Numbered from the stretch's first letter, positions 48,368-57,259 are shown. The stretch is 62,811 nt of DNA from Microbispora amethystogenes (GCF_016863015.1 NZ_BOOB01000012.1:1-62811); one strand, 5' to 3'. Notes: generated from the letters alone by a model not told the origin. Program-made: numbers and translations.

Positions 48368-48757
48368 ATGAACGATGACGAAGATACCCCCTGCGACCCA
48401 CGGCCGGTGGGTCCCACCGGCCATTCCGCTGAGATCACGGGCCGCGAGGCCGGCCACGGCTTCGGGCGCGGCCTCGTGAGTCCCCGGGACAGGACACCGT
48501 CGGAAACGACGGACCACCCCGGCGCGACGACCGATCAGCCTGTGGGCCCACGGAGATGCCGGCTGGCGCGCGGGCGCGTGGAGGCCAGCGGGCCCGGTGA
48601 CGGACACCCTCCAGCGCTGCTGTCCTCCCGCGCCCTCCTCCTCGTGTTCGTCTCCGTGCAGACCGGGGTGACCGTGACCGTCAGCCCGGCGCTCGCGCTC
48701 CCGATCGGCGTCGCCCTCACCACTCTGGCTCTCCTGCACAAGCTGACGGGTTCCTGA
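48368..48757 (+). CDS. hypothetical protein with C-terminal membrane segments
   Basis: A 129-residue frame. The first 80 residues are hydrophilic, rich in Asp, Arg, Gly and Pro. The end (ALLLVFVSVQTGVTVTVSPA, LALPIGVALTTLALLHKL) contains one or two membrane helices. AAAGGACATGA gives a plausible ribosome-binding site. No family is recognised, and the composition of the N-terminal part is not strongly coding, so I am unsure. Confidence 0.4.
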   Translation: MNDDEDTPCDPRPVGPTGHSAEITGREAGHGFGRGLVSPRDRTPSETTDHPGATTDQPVGPRRCRLARGRVEASGPGDGHPPALLSSRALLLVFVSVQTGVTVTVSPALALPIGVALTTLALLHKLTGS

Positions 48758-48884
48758 CGGCGCTCGGCTCTCGGAGCATCGGCCAAGCGGGGCAAGGCAC
48801 CGGTGCCGATCCGCCGCCGGGAGCGGTCGACGGCGTCCGGCTGACCGGCTGGACGCCGTCGACCAGGCCACCCGGAGCGAGCCG

Positions 48885-49202
48885 TCAATCCCGAGTGCGA
48901 ATCACCGAAAGGGCTTTCTCCGTCACCGCCATCCACATCGCGAAGACGGCGCAGCCGCTCTCGAATGCGACGAGCCGCGAATACCATTTCTGGTCCGTCC
49001 CTTCGGCCTGCGCCACCGTACGGAGCAGTAACAGGCCACCGGTGAGATTGACCAGACCCCAAACAAGGTTGACCGCCGGGCCGGAATTCCGGCCGAACGG
49101 GGTGAGGTGCCGGCGTCCCGTCACCGCCGTCCCCAGGTGGGGAGCGCTGTTACTCACCAGCAGTCCGGCGGTGAACGCCCGGGCCTCAGGAGACAATCCC
49201 AT
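48885..49202 (-). CDS. 105-residue membrane protein
   Basis: The ATG at 49202 follows GGAGG at good spacing. The product has three or four hydrophobic segments (AFTAGLLVSNSAPHLGTAVT, LVWGLVNLTGGLLLLRTVA, LVAFESGCAVFAMWMAVTEK). SNSAPHLGTAVTGRRHLTPFG is a conserved-looking loop found in small uncharacterised actinomycete membrane proteins. Function is unknown. It appears monocistronic. Confidence 0.7.
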   Translation of the reverse strand: MGLSPEARAFTAGLLVSNSAPHLGTAVTGRRHLTPFGRNSGPAVNLVWGLVNLTGGLLLLRTVAQAEGTDQKWYSRLVAFESGCAVFAMWMAVTEKALSVIRTRD

Positions 49203-49355
49203 CAGTCCTCCGTCCCGGCCGCATTCACCTGGCCGGTCCATCCGTTGTGGAAAAGCATTGTCCGTACGTAATCATCCGTACGGACAGAATGCCGGACCGA
49301 GCCTTTTCGGGCGAGCCTTTCGGAACCGCGGCGCCCTTCCGGGTGAAAGCGCCGT

Positions 49356-49868
49356 TCAGCACTCCGCGTACGGCGGCTGAAGCGGAAGCCCTGGATCGGC
49401 CTGTCTCACGGACCGGCCGCGCAGGGAACCCGCAGTCACCACGACGAGCCCGGCGAGGGCGAGGCCGGCGCCGACCCACAGCGGGGAGACGTACCCGTAC
49501 CCGGCGGCGAGCGCCAGACCACCGAGCCAGGCGCCGAGCGCGTTGCCGACGTTGAAGGCGGCGATGTCGGCGCCGGAGGCCAGGGTGGGCGCATCCTGGG
49601 CGTACTTCATGGTCCGCACCTGCAGGCCGGGCGCGCTCGCGAGGTCGATGGTGCCCATCAGCAGCAGCGAGACGATCGTCGCGACCCGGTTCTCCGCGGT
49701 GAGGGCGAGGGCGGCCATGACGACAGTGAGGAGCGCCATGATGCCGATCAACGAGGCGTTCAGGGACCTGTCGGCCGCCAGCGGACGATGCCCGCGGTCA
49801 GCACGAGGGCGCCGACGGCGACGCTCAACCCGTAGACGGAGACGAGGTAGCCGGCCACCAGCTCGTGG
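49356..49868 (-). pseudogene. MFS transporter with internal deletion and frameshift
   Basis: The upstream part (ELVAGYLVSVYGLSVAVGALV, then TAGIVRWRP) is helix 2 of an AraJ-like facilitator. A one-base shift then leads to DRSLNASLIGIMALLTVVMA and straight into the last helices: LMGTIDLASAPGLQVRTMKY, APTLASGADIAAFNVGNALG and AWLGGLALAAGYGYVSPLWV. About 250 residues in the middle and the N-terminus are gone. It abuts a truncated ArsR gene on the other strand. Confidence 0.75.
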
Positions 49869-50083
49869 GCGTCTGCGTCAGCCATATCCAGGCCAAGACG
49901 GGGGTCGCCCAGTCCACCGTCTCCACCTACATGGCCACGCTCGAACGGGCGGGCCTCGTCCGCTCCACCCGCGTCGGGAAGTGGACCCACTACCGGCGCG
50001 ACGAGGAGGGCATCGCCCGGCTCATCGAGACGATCAGGCGCAGCGTCGGAAGCGCCGACGTGGCAGACGTCGTCCGCCTGTGA
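49868..50083 (+). pseudogene. ArsR-family regulator, C-terminal remnant
   Basis: The frame reads VSHIQAKTGVAQSTVSTYMA then TLERAGLVRSTRVGKWTHYR, the recognition helix and wing of an ArsR regulator, and ends normally. The first 30-40 residues are missing and replaced by MFS sequence from the opposite strand. A divergent ArsR-MFS pair has evidently been collapsed by deletion. Confidence 0.72.
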
Positions 50084-50140
50084 GCTGCCGCCTGCCGAGC
50101 GGGCACGACCCACCCGGCAAGGGATTCCGTCAGGCCGGCC

Positions 50141-51601
50141 TCAGTGGCCGTGTCCGTGGAACTCGGCTCCGGCGTCCGCCCGGGCCGGCAGGAGCACGGC
50201 GGTGACCACCACGGCCAGGGACAGCACCGCGCCGATGACGAAGGCAAGCCTCATGCCGCCGAGGTTGGCGAGCATCTCCGTCGTTCCCGCGGACCTCAGG
50301 GCGTCGGCCCGCGCGCTCATCACGGTGATCACGAGCGCGGTGCCAAAGGCCGCGGCGACCTGCTGCAGCGTGCTCAGGATCGAGCTGCCGTGGGAGTACA
50401 GGTGCGGGGGAACCGCGCCGAGCCCGAGGGTGAACACGGGGGTGAAGGTCGCGGCCAGGCTCACCATCAGCAGTGCGTGCAGACCCAGGAGCTGCCAGAA
50501 CGGCATGGTCATCGTGACCTGGGTGAAGCCGGCGAGCGCGATCATGATGCCGACCGCGCCGGGAACGACCAGAACCCGGCCGCCGAACCGGTCGAACAGG
50601 CGGCCGACGATCGGGCCGAGGAGCCCCATCGCGAGGCCGCCCGGCATCACGAGGAGCCCGGTCTCCAGGGGACTGAGCTGCCGGACGTTCTGCAGGTACA
50701 GCGGCAGCAGGATCATCGCGCCGAGCATCGCCATGAAGGAGACCGACATCATGATCAGCGCGATCGTGTAGGTGCGGTGGCGCAGGGTGCGCAGGTCCAT
50801 CAGCGGCACGCCGCGCTTCTGCAACGACAGCTGGCGGACGACGAAGAGCACGATGGCGACCAGGCCCGCCGCGACGATCGAGGCGGCCACGCGGACGTCG
50901 CCACCCTCGAACCGGCTGAGCCCGTAGACCAGGCCGCCGAAGCCGGCGGCGGCGGTCACCACGCTCAGCCAGTCGATGGTGCCGGCCTGGGGCTCCCCGA
51001 CGTTCTTGAGCTGCCGCAGGCCGCCCCAGGTGATCAACGCGGCGATGGGGAGCACCACGGCGAACAGCAGCCGCCAGGACCCGAACTGGAGGATCACCCC
51101 CGAGACCGCCGGGCCCATGGCGGGCGCGACCGAGATGGCCAGCGTGACGTTGCCCATCACACGGCCGCGGTCCGACTCAGGCACAACCTGCATCAACGTC
51201 GTCATCAGCAGCGGCATCATCACGGCCGTCCCGGACGCCTGGATGATGCGGGCGCCCAGCAGCAGCTCGAACGACGGCGCGACGGCGGCCAGCGTCGTGC
51301 CGAGCAGGAACAACGCCATCGCGGTGGCGTACGCACCACGGGTGGACGCCCGTTGCAGGAACCACCCGGTGATCGGGATGACGGCTGCCATGGTCAGCAT
51401 GAAGGCGGTCGACAACCACTGCGCCGTCTGTTCCGTGATCTGCAGTGCGCCCATCAGCCGCGGAATCGCGTTGATCAGGAGCGTCTCGTTCAGGATGACC
51501 ACGAACGTGGCGAGCACCAGCAACCGGATCACGGCCGGGGTGCGCCCCGAGGCGGCGGGGGCCACAGGCTTGGCGGGTGAATCAGTCTGTGCGATTGACA
51601 C
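50141..51601 (-). CDS. DHA2-family (EmrB/QacA-like) multidrug MFS exporter
   Basis: A 486-residue, 14-helix exporter. The GTG at 51601 follows CGAGG. LATFVVILNETLLINAIPRLM is helix 1 with the DHA2 acidic residue position, TEQTAQWLSTAFMLTMAAVIPITGWF is the family's helix 2 signature (QW..taY.L), LLLGARIIQASGTAVMMPLL is motif C-like, and YTIALIMMSVSFMAMLGAMILLPLYLQN is in the second half. The C-terminus is histidine-rich (EFHGHGH). It expels drugs or metabolites by proton antiport. No regulator adjoins it except the ArsR remnant. Confidence 0.92.
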   Translation of the reverse strand: MSIAQTDSPAKPVAPAASGRTPAVIRLLVLATFVVILNETLLINAIPRLMGALQITEQTAQWLSTAFMLTMAAVIPITGWFLQRASTRGAYATAMALFLLGTTLAAVAPSFELLLGARIIQASGTAVMMPLLMTTLMQVVPESDRGRVMGNVTLAISVAPAMGPAVSGVILQFGSWRLLFAVVLPIAALITWGGLRQLKNVGEPQAGTIDWLSVVTAAAGFGGLVYGLSRFEGGDVRVAASIVAAGLVAIVLFVVRQLSLQKRGVPLMDLRTLRHRTYTIALIMMSVSFMAMLGAMILLPLYLQNVRQLSPLETGLLVMPGGLAMGLLGPIVGRLFDRFGGRVLVVPGAVGIMIALAGFTQVTMTMPFWQLLGLHALLMVSLAATFTPVFTLGLGAVPPHLYSHGSSILSTLQQVAAAFGTALVITVMSARADALRSAGTTEMLANLGGMRLAFVIGAVLSLAVVVTAVLLPARADAGAEFHGHGH

Positions 51602-51936
51602 GGTACCTCGATCAGGATCGTCGGAACATGACGCGGGCATAGCTGGGGCTCAGCCCTGGGCCCCGCAAGAAGTTGCGTTCATGGAAAGCCTGACGGACGC
51701 CACCGACAAAACTCATCGCCCATGCCCAGAGTTACGGCACGTGCCATGAAATGTCACATGGTTTTCACCTGAGACGGACACCGACGGCCCGCTGCCGGTC
51801 CCTACGCAGCCGCCCGGGGCGCGCCTCCAAGGCGCTCACGCCGTACGCGGCCTCACCCGAGCGGTAGAGGTCAACCGGATCCGCGAGCGAGGCGTCAACA
51901 CTCTGTCGCATCCCATATCTCAGGAGTGAGCACATC

Positions 51937-52404
51937 GTGCGTCAGGTCCCCTTTGGCCTGCTGGCAGCGGCCGTCACCGTTCCCCTGCTCGCCGCCCCCG
52001 CCCAGGCCGCCACACCTGCCGTCCAGATCACCAAGATCTACTACGACTCGCCCGGCTCGCCGGACACCGGCTCCAACAGCAGCCTGAACGGCGAGTACGT
52101 ACAGATCAGGAACACCACCCGGAAGGTCGTCAGCCTCAAGGGCTGGACGATGCGCGACAAGACAAAGCAGGCAGGTCACGTCTACACGTTCGGGGCGTTC
52201 ACCCTCAAGCCCGGGAAGACGGTCACCCTCCGCACCGGCAAGGGGAAGAACACCTCCACCACCCTCTACTGGGGCCGGAGCGGCAACACCTTCGCCTACA
52301 TCTGGAACCAGGACAAGGACACCGCCTACCTGCACAACGCCGGCGGCAAGCTCATCGACTCCTGCTCGTACAACAACCCCAAGGCGGCCTACGTCACCTG
52401 CTGA
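51937..52404 (+). CDS. secreted lamin-tail-domain protein
   Basis: A 155-residue exported protein. The GTG at 51937 follows AGGAGTGAGCACATC. The signal peptide (FGLLAAAVTVPLLAAPAQAA) is about 25 residues. The mature protein is one lamin-tail (LTD) immunoglobulin-like domain: VQITKIYYDSPGSPDTGSNS, LNGEYVQIRNTTRKVVSLKG, WTMRDKT, FTLKPGKTVTLRTGKGKNTS and IWNQDKDTAYLHNAGGKLID, plus a C-terminal Cys pair (SCSYNN...TC). Secreted LTD proteins occur with extracellular nucleases and may bind DNA or wall polymers. Confidence 0.88.
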   Translation: MRQVPFGLLAAAVTVPLLAAPAQAATPAVQITKIYYDSPGSPDTGSNSSLNGEYVQIRNTTRKVVSLKGWTMRDKTKQAGHVYTFGAFTLKPGKTVTLRTGKGKNTSTTLYWGRSGNTFAYIWNQDKDTAYLHNAGGKLIDSCSYNNPKAAYVTC

Positions 52405-52557
52405 AAGCCCGGGACACGCGGGCGCTCAGGCACGCGCCCCGTGGAAGCGCTCGGCCTGGGACCCTGGCCAGTACGCCGAGGCGCGCCACCGGCGCGCAGC
52501 TCGGGACCGGTCATGCGGACACCGATCCAGTCCGGGAAGCTGTGGGAGCCTTGATAC

Positions 52558-53409
52558 GTGGCGATGCAGTGGTCTCGGCAGGAGGTCGTCAGAGCGGTCA
52601 CGACATGCTTGCTACGCGCCGACACCACAATTGACGGGTACTCCGTCGTCGGCGTGATCGCGGAGCCCGACTGCATGCTGGTGCTTTTCCGCTGGCGACG
52701 AGATCCGAACACGTACGCCCTCAAGATTGCGTTCCCGACGGCGCCGGAGAGTCCCTGGACCGGCCTGTCGGTGACCTCACCGGATGCATGGGCCGCAGAC
52801 GTCGCCGCTCTTCTCTCGGAGGAACTCGGGACAGGGCTGGTTCGTCCTGGCCGCCGGCTGGTTCGCGACGGGTACGTTCTCCTGGACACCCATGAAGCTC
52901 CGGACGTCTGCCCCGCAGGGTTCTCCATCAGTCCGGTTCCACTCGACGACGCGGTGCCCTCCCTCCCACGGTCGCAGAAGACCTCCGGATCGCCTCCGGC
53001 ACAGGTTGCGGCTGCCACGGCCGGCTGTTGGTTGGCCGAGGCGGGAATGGATGTGACCACCCCCAGGCAGTCGATCGCCGAGGGAAAGCTCGTCTGCTGG
53101 CTCCAGGCCTCCGTCGACAATGCCCGTTGGAGACCTTTCGTCGGCCAGGCGGCCGCGTCCTGGGAGGACGAACAGCACACCGTCGCCCGTCTCGACCTGG
53201 TGCACATCCGGCCTGAGGTCCCATCAGAGGTACGGGATGCGCTGATCCGTCTCACGGTCTTCGAGGCAGCCGAGGCCGGTGCCCTACGCGTGGTCACCGC
53301 GATCGACGAGCCCGAGCTCCAGGGACTCGGCTTTCGACCAGCGTGCGGCGGCGGCTTTGAAATTTACACCGGCAGCGTTGGATCACCCCCGGACCCCACG
53401 TCCGCCTGA
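52558..53409 (+). CDS. hypothetical protein with GNAT-like C-terminal half
   Basis: A 283-residue soluble protein. The N-terminal half (DTTIDGYSVVGVIAEPDCML, VLFRWRRDPNTYALKIAFPT) is unrecognised. The C-terminal half (VGQAAASWEDEQHTVARLDL, VHIRPEVPSEVRDALIRLTV, FEAAEAGALRVVTAIDEPEL, QGLGFRPACGGGFEIYTG) follows the strand, helix, strand and helix order of a GNAT fold. It lacks the Gly-rich acetyl-CoA loop, so it may be a degenerate acetyltransferase. The GTG at 52558 or ATG at 52564 could be the start; both have weak ribosome-binding sites. Confidence 0.55.
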   Translation: MAMQWSRQEVVRAVTTCLLRADTTIDGYSVVGVIAEPDCMLVLFRWRRDPNTYALKIAFPTAPESPWTGLSVTSPDAWAADVAALLSEELGTGLVRPGRRLVRDGYVLLDTHEAPDVCPAGFSISPVPLDDAVPSLPRSQKTSGSPPAQVAAATAGCWLAEAGMDVTTPRQSIAEGKLVCWLQASVDNARWRPFVGQAAASWEDEQHTVARLDLVHIRPEVPSEVRDALIRLTVFEAAEAGALRVVTAIDEPELQGLGFRPACGGGFEIYTGSVGSPPDPTSA

Positions 53410-53521
53410 GACCGTGATCCCGCTTGCGGCCCGCCCGAGCGGCTTCTTTCGAGCGCCCCCCGCCACCGCGGTGACCCTGACGACATGCCCTGCCGCATCT
53501 CTCCAGCCAAGGCAGCGGAAC

Positions 53522-53533
53522 CGAAAAGTTTCG
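53522..53533. promoter_or_regulatory. operator-like palindrome CGAAAAGTTTCG
   Basis: The half-sites CGAAA/TTTCG match the downstream operator at 53686, with one extra base at the centre. It lies about 100 bases upstream of the -35 box and may be an auxiliary operator. Confidence 0.45.
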
Positions 53534-53633
53534 AAAAACCCGCCATCAGCTTGGGCGCGGGCGTAGAGCCCACTCTCGCACTTCTCCGCCCCGCAGCATC
53601 CATGGGCCGCGAAGTCACTGGTGATCGGATCTC

Positions 53634-53662
53634 TTGACGTACAACTGGCAACTTCCTATGGT
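53634..53662 (+). promoter_or_regulatory. sigma-70-type promoter of the xylanase gene
   Basis: TTGACG (53634-53639) and TATGGT (53657-53662) are separated by exactly 17 bases, giving a near-consensus housekeeping promoter. Confidence 0.7.
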
Positions 53663-53685
53663 CTGCATTACTTTCGTAACAGCCT

Positions 53686-53696
53686 CGAAACTTTCG
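53686..53696. promoter_or_regulatory. LacI-type xylanase operator CGAAACTTTCG
   Basis: The perfect 11-bp palindrome CGAAA-C-TTTCG starts about 20 bases after the expected transcription start. A related half-palindrome TTACTTTCGTAA precedes it at about 53668. Such CGAA..TTCG sites bind LacI-family repressors (BxlR type) of streptomycete xylan genes. Position and sequence predict repression relieved by xylo-oligosaccharides. Confidence 0.68.
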
Positions 53697-53805
53697 GTCA
53701 CCCCCGTCGCCCATAGATGGAGTCACGACTTGCCGCCACCCGCCCGGCGGGGCTGACCTGATCCACAGAGCCATCACATCCCTGTTCTCAACCCGAGGAG
53801 TTCCT

Positions 53806-54972
53806 GTGGTTCGTTCCGCACTGTCCATCGGCGTCCTGAGCGCCACGGTCCTGCTGGGCGGGGTGGCTCTCACCAGCTCGGCCTCGGCCGAGCCGGGCGC
53901 CGCCGCCGCACCGCCCAAGGCCGTCCGCTACCCGGCGGACTCGCTGCGCGCCCTCGGCGACCGGACCGGCCTGCGCATCGGCACCGCCGTGAACATGGAC
54001 GAACTCGGCAGCAACACCGACTACACGCGGATCACGGCCGAGCAGTTCTCCAGCGTCACCCCGGAGAACGTGATGAAGTGGCAGCTCGTGGAGCCCACCC
54101 GCGGCACCTACGACTGGGCGCCGGCCGACCGGCTGGTCGCCTTCGCGAAGGCCAACAAGCAGCTGGTCCGCGGACACACGCTGGTATGGCACAGCCAGTT
54201 GCCCACCTGGCTCTCCTCGGACGGCTACACCACCACCCTGTCCAACGACGAGCTGAAGGCCCTGCTCAAGAAGCACGTCCAGGACCAGGCGAAGCACTTC
54301 AAGGGCGACATCTGGCAGTGGGACGTCGTCAACGAGGCGTTCGACGACGACGGGAAGCCCCGCCAGACCGTCTGGTACAAGGCGTGGGGCGGCCTCGGCT
54401 ACATCGCCGACGCCTTCCGCTGGGCGCACGAGGCCGACCCGAAGGCCCTGCTGTTCTACAACGACTACAACCTCGAGTTCACCGGGCCGAAGAGCAACGC
54501 GGTGTACGACTTCGTCAAGACCCTGAAGGCCCAGCGCGTGCCCATCGACGGCGTCGGCTTCCAAGGCCACCTCGACACGCAGTACGGCTTCCCGGACCTG
54601 CAGAACAACCTGCAGCGCTTCGCCGACCTCGGCCTGAAGGTGGCCGAGACCGAGGTGGACGTCCGTACGTTCACCCAGGCCGCGCCGAACGTGAACACCC
54701 CGACCGACCCGCTGGCTCCGTACGCCCAGGAGAGCTACTGGTCCCGCGCCCTGAAGGCCTGCCTGGCGGTGCGCGAGTGCATCTCGTTCACCCCGTGGGG
54801 CTTCGGCGACACGTACTCCTGGATCCCGGGCTGGTTCGACAACCCGCAGGAGGGTGCCGCGCTGCTGTACGACGCGGACCTGAAGCCCAAGTCGCAGTAC
54901 TACGTGATCCAGCAGGACCTGGCACTCGCCGCCGGCGCCCCGCGCCGGACCGGCCCTGGCGCCGGTCACTGA
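53806..54972 (+). CDS. secreted endo-1,4-beta-xylanase, GH10
   Basis: A 388-residue exported GH10 enzyme without a binding module. The signal peptide (ALSIGVLSATVLLGGVALTS) ends near AEPGAAAA. RIGTAVNMDELGSNTDYTRI, EQFSSVTPENVMKW, RGHTLVWHSQLPTWL and WQWDVVNEAFDD (acid/base Glu) lead to GVGFQGHLDTQYG and VAETEVDVR (nucleophile Glu), then FTPWGFGDTYSWIPGW. It cleaves the xylan backbone. The GTG at 53806 follows GAGGAG. Transcription should be controlled by the palindromes upstream; a LacI remnant lies just downstream. Confidence 0.95.
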   Translation: MVRSALSIGVLSATVLLGGVALTSSASAEPGAAAAPPKAVRYPADSLRALGDRTGLRIGTAVNMDELGSNTDYTRITAEQFSSVTPENVMKWQLVEPTRGTYDWAPADRLVAFAKANKQLVRGHTLVWHSQLPTWLSSDGYTTTLSNDELKALLKKHVQDQAKHFKGDIWQWDVVNEAFDDDGKPRQTVWYKAWGGLGYIADAFRWAHEADPKALLFYNDYNLEFTGPKSNAVYDFVKTLKAQRVPIDGVGFQGHLDTQYGFPDLQNNLQRFADLGLKVAETEVDVRTFTQAAPNVNTPTDPLAPYAQESYWSRALKACLAVRECISFTPWGFGDTYSWIPGWFDNPQEGAALLYDADLKPKSQYYVIQQDLALAAGAPRRTGPGAGH

Positions 54973-54988
54973 CCGAACCGACAGACCT

Positions 54989-55014
54989 GGGGTCGCCCTC
55001 CGCAGGGCGGCCCC
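54989..55014 (+). terminator. terminator of the xylanase gene
   Basis: GGGGTCGCCCT pairs with AGGGCGGCCCC (one G-U pair) around a four-base loop, 16 bases after the stop. Confidence 0.7.
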
Positions 55015-55058
55015 AACGCCATACTCCTGGGGAGAACTCCTGCGCCAGCTGAGCATCG

Positions 55059-55367
55059 ACCGCGGCCCGCGAGCTGCTGTCCGGCGACCAGGACCTGGAC
55101 GCTGTGTTCGCCACCTCGGACGAGCTGGCGATCGGCGCGATGGAAGCGGCGCGTGAGAAGGGGCTGCGGGTGCCGGAAGACCTGGCGGTCGCCGGCTTCG
55201 GCGACATCCACGCCGCCTCCTGCACGACCCCGGCGCTCACCACCGTCCGGGTGCCCGCCGCGGACCAGGCCCTGGCCCTGGCGCGACTGCTCATGTCCCG
55301 CCTCGACGGCCGCCACACCAGCTCCGTCGTCCTCCCCACGCGCCTGGTGGTCCGCGCCACGACCTGA
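55059..55367 (+). pseudogene. LacI-family regulator, C-terminal stub
   Basis: The frame reads TAARELLSGDQDLDAVFATS, then DELAIGAMEAAREKGLRVPE, DLAVAGFGDIHAASCTTPAL and TTVRVPAADQALALARLLMS, the last third of a LacI/GalR sugar-sensor domain. The DNA-binding domain and the N-terminal lobe are missing. Given its place after the xylanase with LacI-type operators, it is probably the former xylan repressor. Expression may now be constitutive or controlled by a paralogue elsewhere. Confidence 0.78.
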
Positions 55368-55393
55368 CCCTCCCGGCCCTCACGGCGGAGGAT

Positions 55394-56083
55394 CTACCAG
55401 GGGATCGGGCCCTCCTCCGAGCTGAACGTGCCGGTCGGGCCGCCGGGCGGAAGGGTCGCCATCCGCACGGCCACCGCCGCGCCCTCGGCCGCCGTACGGG
55501 TGCCGGTGTGGCCGGTCAGGTCGGTGGCGCAGTGGCCCGGGTCCACCGCGTTGACGAGGATGCCAGCCCCGGCCAGCTCGTTCGCGTAGAGCACGGTGAG
55601 CGCGTTGAGCGCGCTCTTCGCCGAGTTGTAGGCCAGCATGGCCCACCCCACGTTGAAGTCGTCCTTCGCCTGGGTGAGGGTGAGGGAGGCCAGCCGGGTG
55701 GTCATGTTGACGATCCTGGCCTCGCCGGCCGCCCGCAGCAGCGGGATCATCGCGCGGGTGACGGTGACCACCCCGAACACGCCCACCTCGTAGGTGGCGC
55801 GCATGTGGTCCGCCGTCGCGTCCGCCGGGCTGACGCCGTAGTCGCCGCAGACCGCGGCGTTGTTGACCAGCACGTCGAGCCGCCCGAACTCCTCTCCCAC
55901 GAGCTTGGCCGCGTTCCCGACCGCCGCGTCGTCGGTGACGTCGAGCAGCACGGGACGGGTGCCTTCAGGGGCGTGGCTCTCGTCGCGTACCCCGGCGACC
56001 ACCGTCATGCCGCGCCCGGCGAGCTGCCGCGCGATCTCCCTGCCGATTCCGCGTCCCGCTCCCGTGACCAGTGCGACTTTCAT
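55394..56083 (-). CDS. SDR-family oxidoreductase
   Basis: A 229-residue classical short-chain dehydrogenase. The ATG follows AAGGAGGACAGTC. VALVTGAGRGIGREIARQLA binds the cofactor, LDVLVNNAAV is the NNAG-type motif, IVNMTTRLASLT stands at the catalytic Ser position (Ser replaced within MTTR, with another Ser three residues on), and LAYNSAKSALNALT has the Tyr-x-x-x-Lys. VNAVDPGHCATDLTGHTGTR is the PG motif. The altered catalytic serine context is a point to check. The substrate is unknown. It converges on the LacI stub. Confidence 0.88.
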   Translation of the reverse strand: MKVALVTGAGRGIGREIARQLAGRGMTVVAGVRDESHAPEGTRPVLLDVTDDAAVGNAAKLVGEEFGRLDVLVNNAAVCGDYGVSPADATADHMRATYEVGVFGVVTVTRAMIPLLRAAGEARIVNMTTRLASLTLTQAKDDFNVGWAMLAYNSAKSALNALTVLYANELAGAGILVNAVDPGHCATDLTGHTGTRTAAEGAAVAVRMATLPPGGPTGTFSSEEGPIPW

Positions 56084-56212
56084 CTGACTGTCCTCCTTCT
56101 GCGTCCAGGGCGCCCAGTCTCGGAGCGATCACTTGGAGCCGCCTGAGAGCTCACTTGGACCAGTCAAGGGAACGCTCCGGGGGGACTGAGTAACGCATGA
56201 GGAGGAGCTGTC

Positions 56213-56851
56213 ATGAGCGAGACCATCGCCGGAGTCGCCGTTCCCGACTCGACGCTCTCCACCGAGGCGACCGAGCTGGTGCGGGAGGCGGCGCCCCCGC
56301 TCCTCTACCACCACTCGCGCCGGGTGTTCCTGTTCGGGTCGTTGCGGGGCCGGCGGCTCGGGCTGCGGGCCGATCCCGAGCTGCTCTACGTCGGGGCGAT
56401 GTTCCACGACCTCGGGCTCACCGAGCGATATCGGCGTACGGACCAGCGGTTCGAGATCGACGGCGCCGACGAGGCGCGCCGGTTCCTTGCCTCCCACGGC
56501 GTGCCCGAGGACGACGTACGCAAGGTCTGGGAGGGCATCGCCCTGCACACCACACCGGAGATTCCTTACCGGCTGGAGCCCGAGGTGGCCCTGGTGACCG
56601 CCGGGGTGGAGGCCGACGTGCTCGGCATCGGGTACGCCGACCTGGCCCCCGAGGACATCGCCGCGGTCGTCGCGGCCCATCCGCGTCCCGGCTTCAAGCG
56701 GCAGATCCTCGCGGCGTTCATCGAGGGGTTCAAGGATCGTCCCGACACCACGTTCGGCACCGTCAACGCCGACGTGCTGGAGCACTTCGTGCCCGGGTTC
56801 CGGCGCATCGACTTCGTCGAGGTGATCGAGAGCTCCGCCTGGCCCGAGTAA
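56213..56851 (+). CDS. HD-domain protein (cyanamide-hydratase-like)
   Basis: A 212-residue metal-dependent HD-fold protein. YHHSRRVFLFGSLRGRRLGL holds the first His, YVGAMFHDLGLTERYR the HD pair, and GIALHTTPEIPYR the next His; the final Asp ligand probably lies in IGYADLAPEDIA. This spacing fits the cyanamide-hydratase/urease-accessory-like branch of HD proteins. It could be a phosphohydrolase or hydratase. It lies divergent from the SDR gene with 130 bases between, and a GAGGAGCTGTC site precedes the ATG. Confidence 0.85.
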   Translation: MSETIAGVAVPDSTLSTEATELVREAAPPLLYHHSRRVFLFGSLRGRRLGLRADPELLYVGAMFHDLGLTERYRRTDQRFEIDGADEARRFLASHGVPEDDVRKVWEGIALHTTPEIPYRLEPEVALVTAGVEADVLGIGYADLAPEDIAAVVAAHPRPGFKRQILAAFIEGFKDRPDTTFGTVNADVLEHFVPGFRRIDFVEVIESSAWPE

Positions 56852-57022
56852 CCGCCTGCCATCGATCTTTCGCGCCGTATGGCATGGGTTGTCTGGTGTC
56901 GTCCCCCGGTGCGAAGGCGAGTCCTTGTGACTCACGAACTCAGCTACGAGCAGTTCGAGACCCTCAAGCGCGAATTCGAGGCGAGGTTCGACGGCCCGCG
57001 ACTACCAACCCCAGTACACAAA

Positions 57023-57054
57023 GAAACCCCCGAACCCGTAGGTTCGAGGGTTTC
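57023..57054 (-). terminator. terminator of tRNA-Ser(UGA)
   Basis: GAAACCCCCGAACC pairs with GGTTCGAGGGTTTC (one mismatch) around CGTA, 24 bases after the 3' end of the minus-strand tRNA, with the A-run AAAG on the plus strand supplying Ts. Confidence 0.8.
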
Positions 57055-57077
57055 CGATGTCTTGCGACGTCACAGAG

Positions 57078-57166
57078 CGGAGAGCGTGGGATTCGAACCC
57101 ACGAGACCGGTCACCCGGCCTAGCGGTTTTCAAGACCGCCGCCATCGTCCACTAGGCGAGCTCTCC
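57078..57166 (-). tRNA. tRNA-Ser(TGA)
   Basis: The minus strand folds as an 89-nt type II tRNA. The acceptor is GGAGAGC/GCTCTCC, the anticodon arm is GCGGT-CTTGAAA-ACCGC (anticodon UGA), the long variable arm is CCGGGTGACCGG, and the T arm is CGTGGGTTCGAATCCCACG. CCA is not encoded. Confidence 0.96.
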
Positions 57167-57259
57167 CTGGTGGCGCCTCATGCGAGGCGCCATGCCGCAG
57201 ACTAGTCTCTCACCGGCCCGGCCGTGACCGCGACCGCTGAAAAAGATCAGTCGACGGTC

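Larger units (their letters stand above)
53410..53805. promoter_or_regulatory. promoter region of the xylanase gene
   Basis: This gene-free stretch contains, in order, a CGAAAAGTTTCG palindrome, a -35/-10 pair and a CGAAACTTTCG palindrome, then a 110-base leader with AACCCGAGGAG just before the GTG. I see no other gene in it. Confidence 0.6.
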
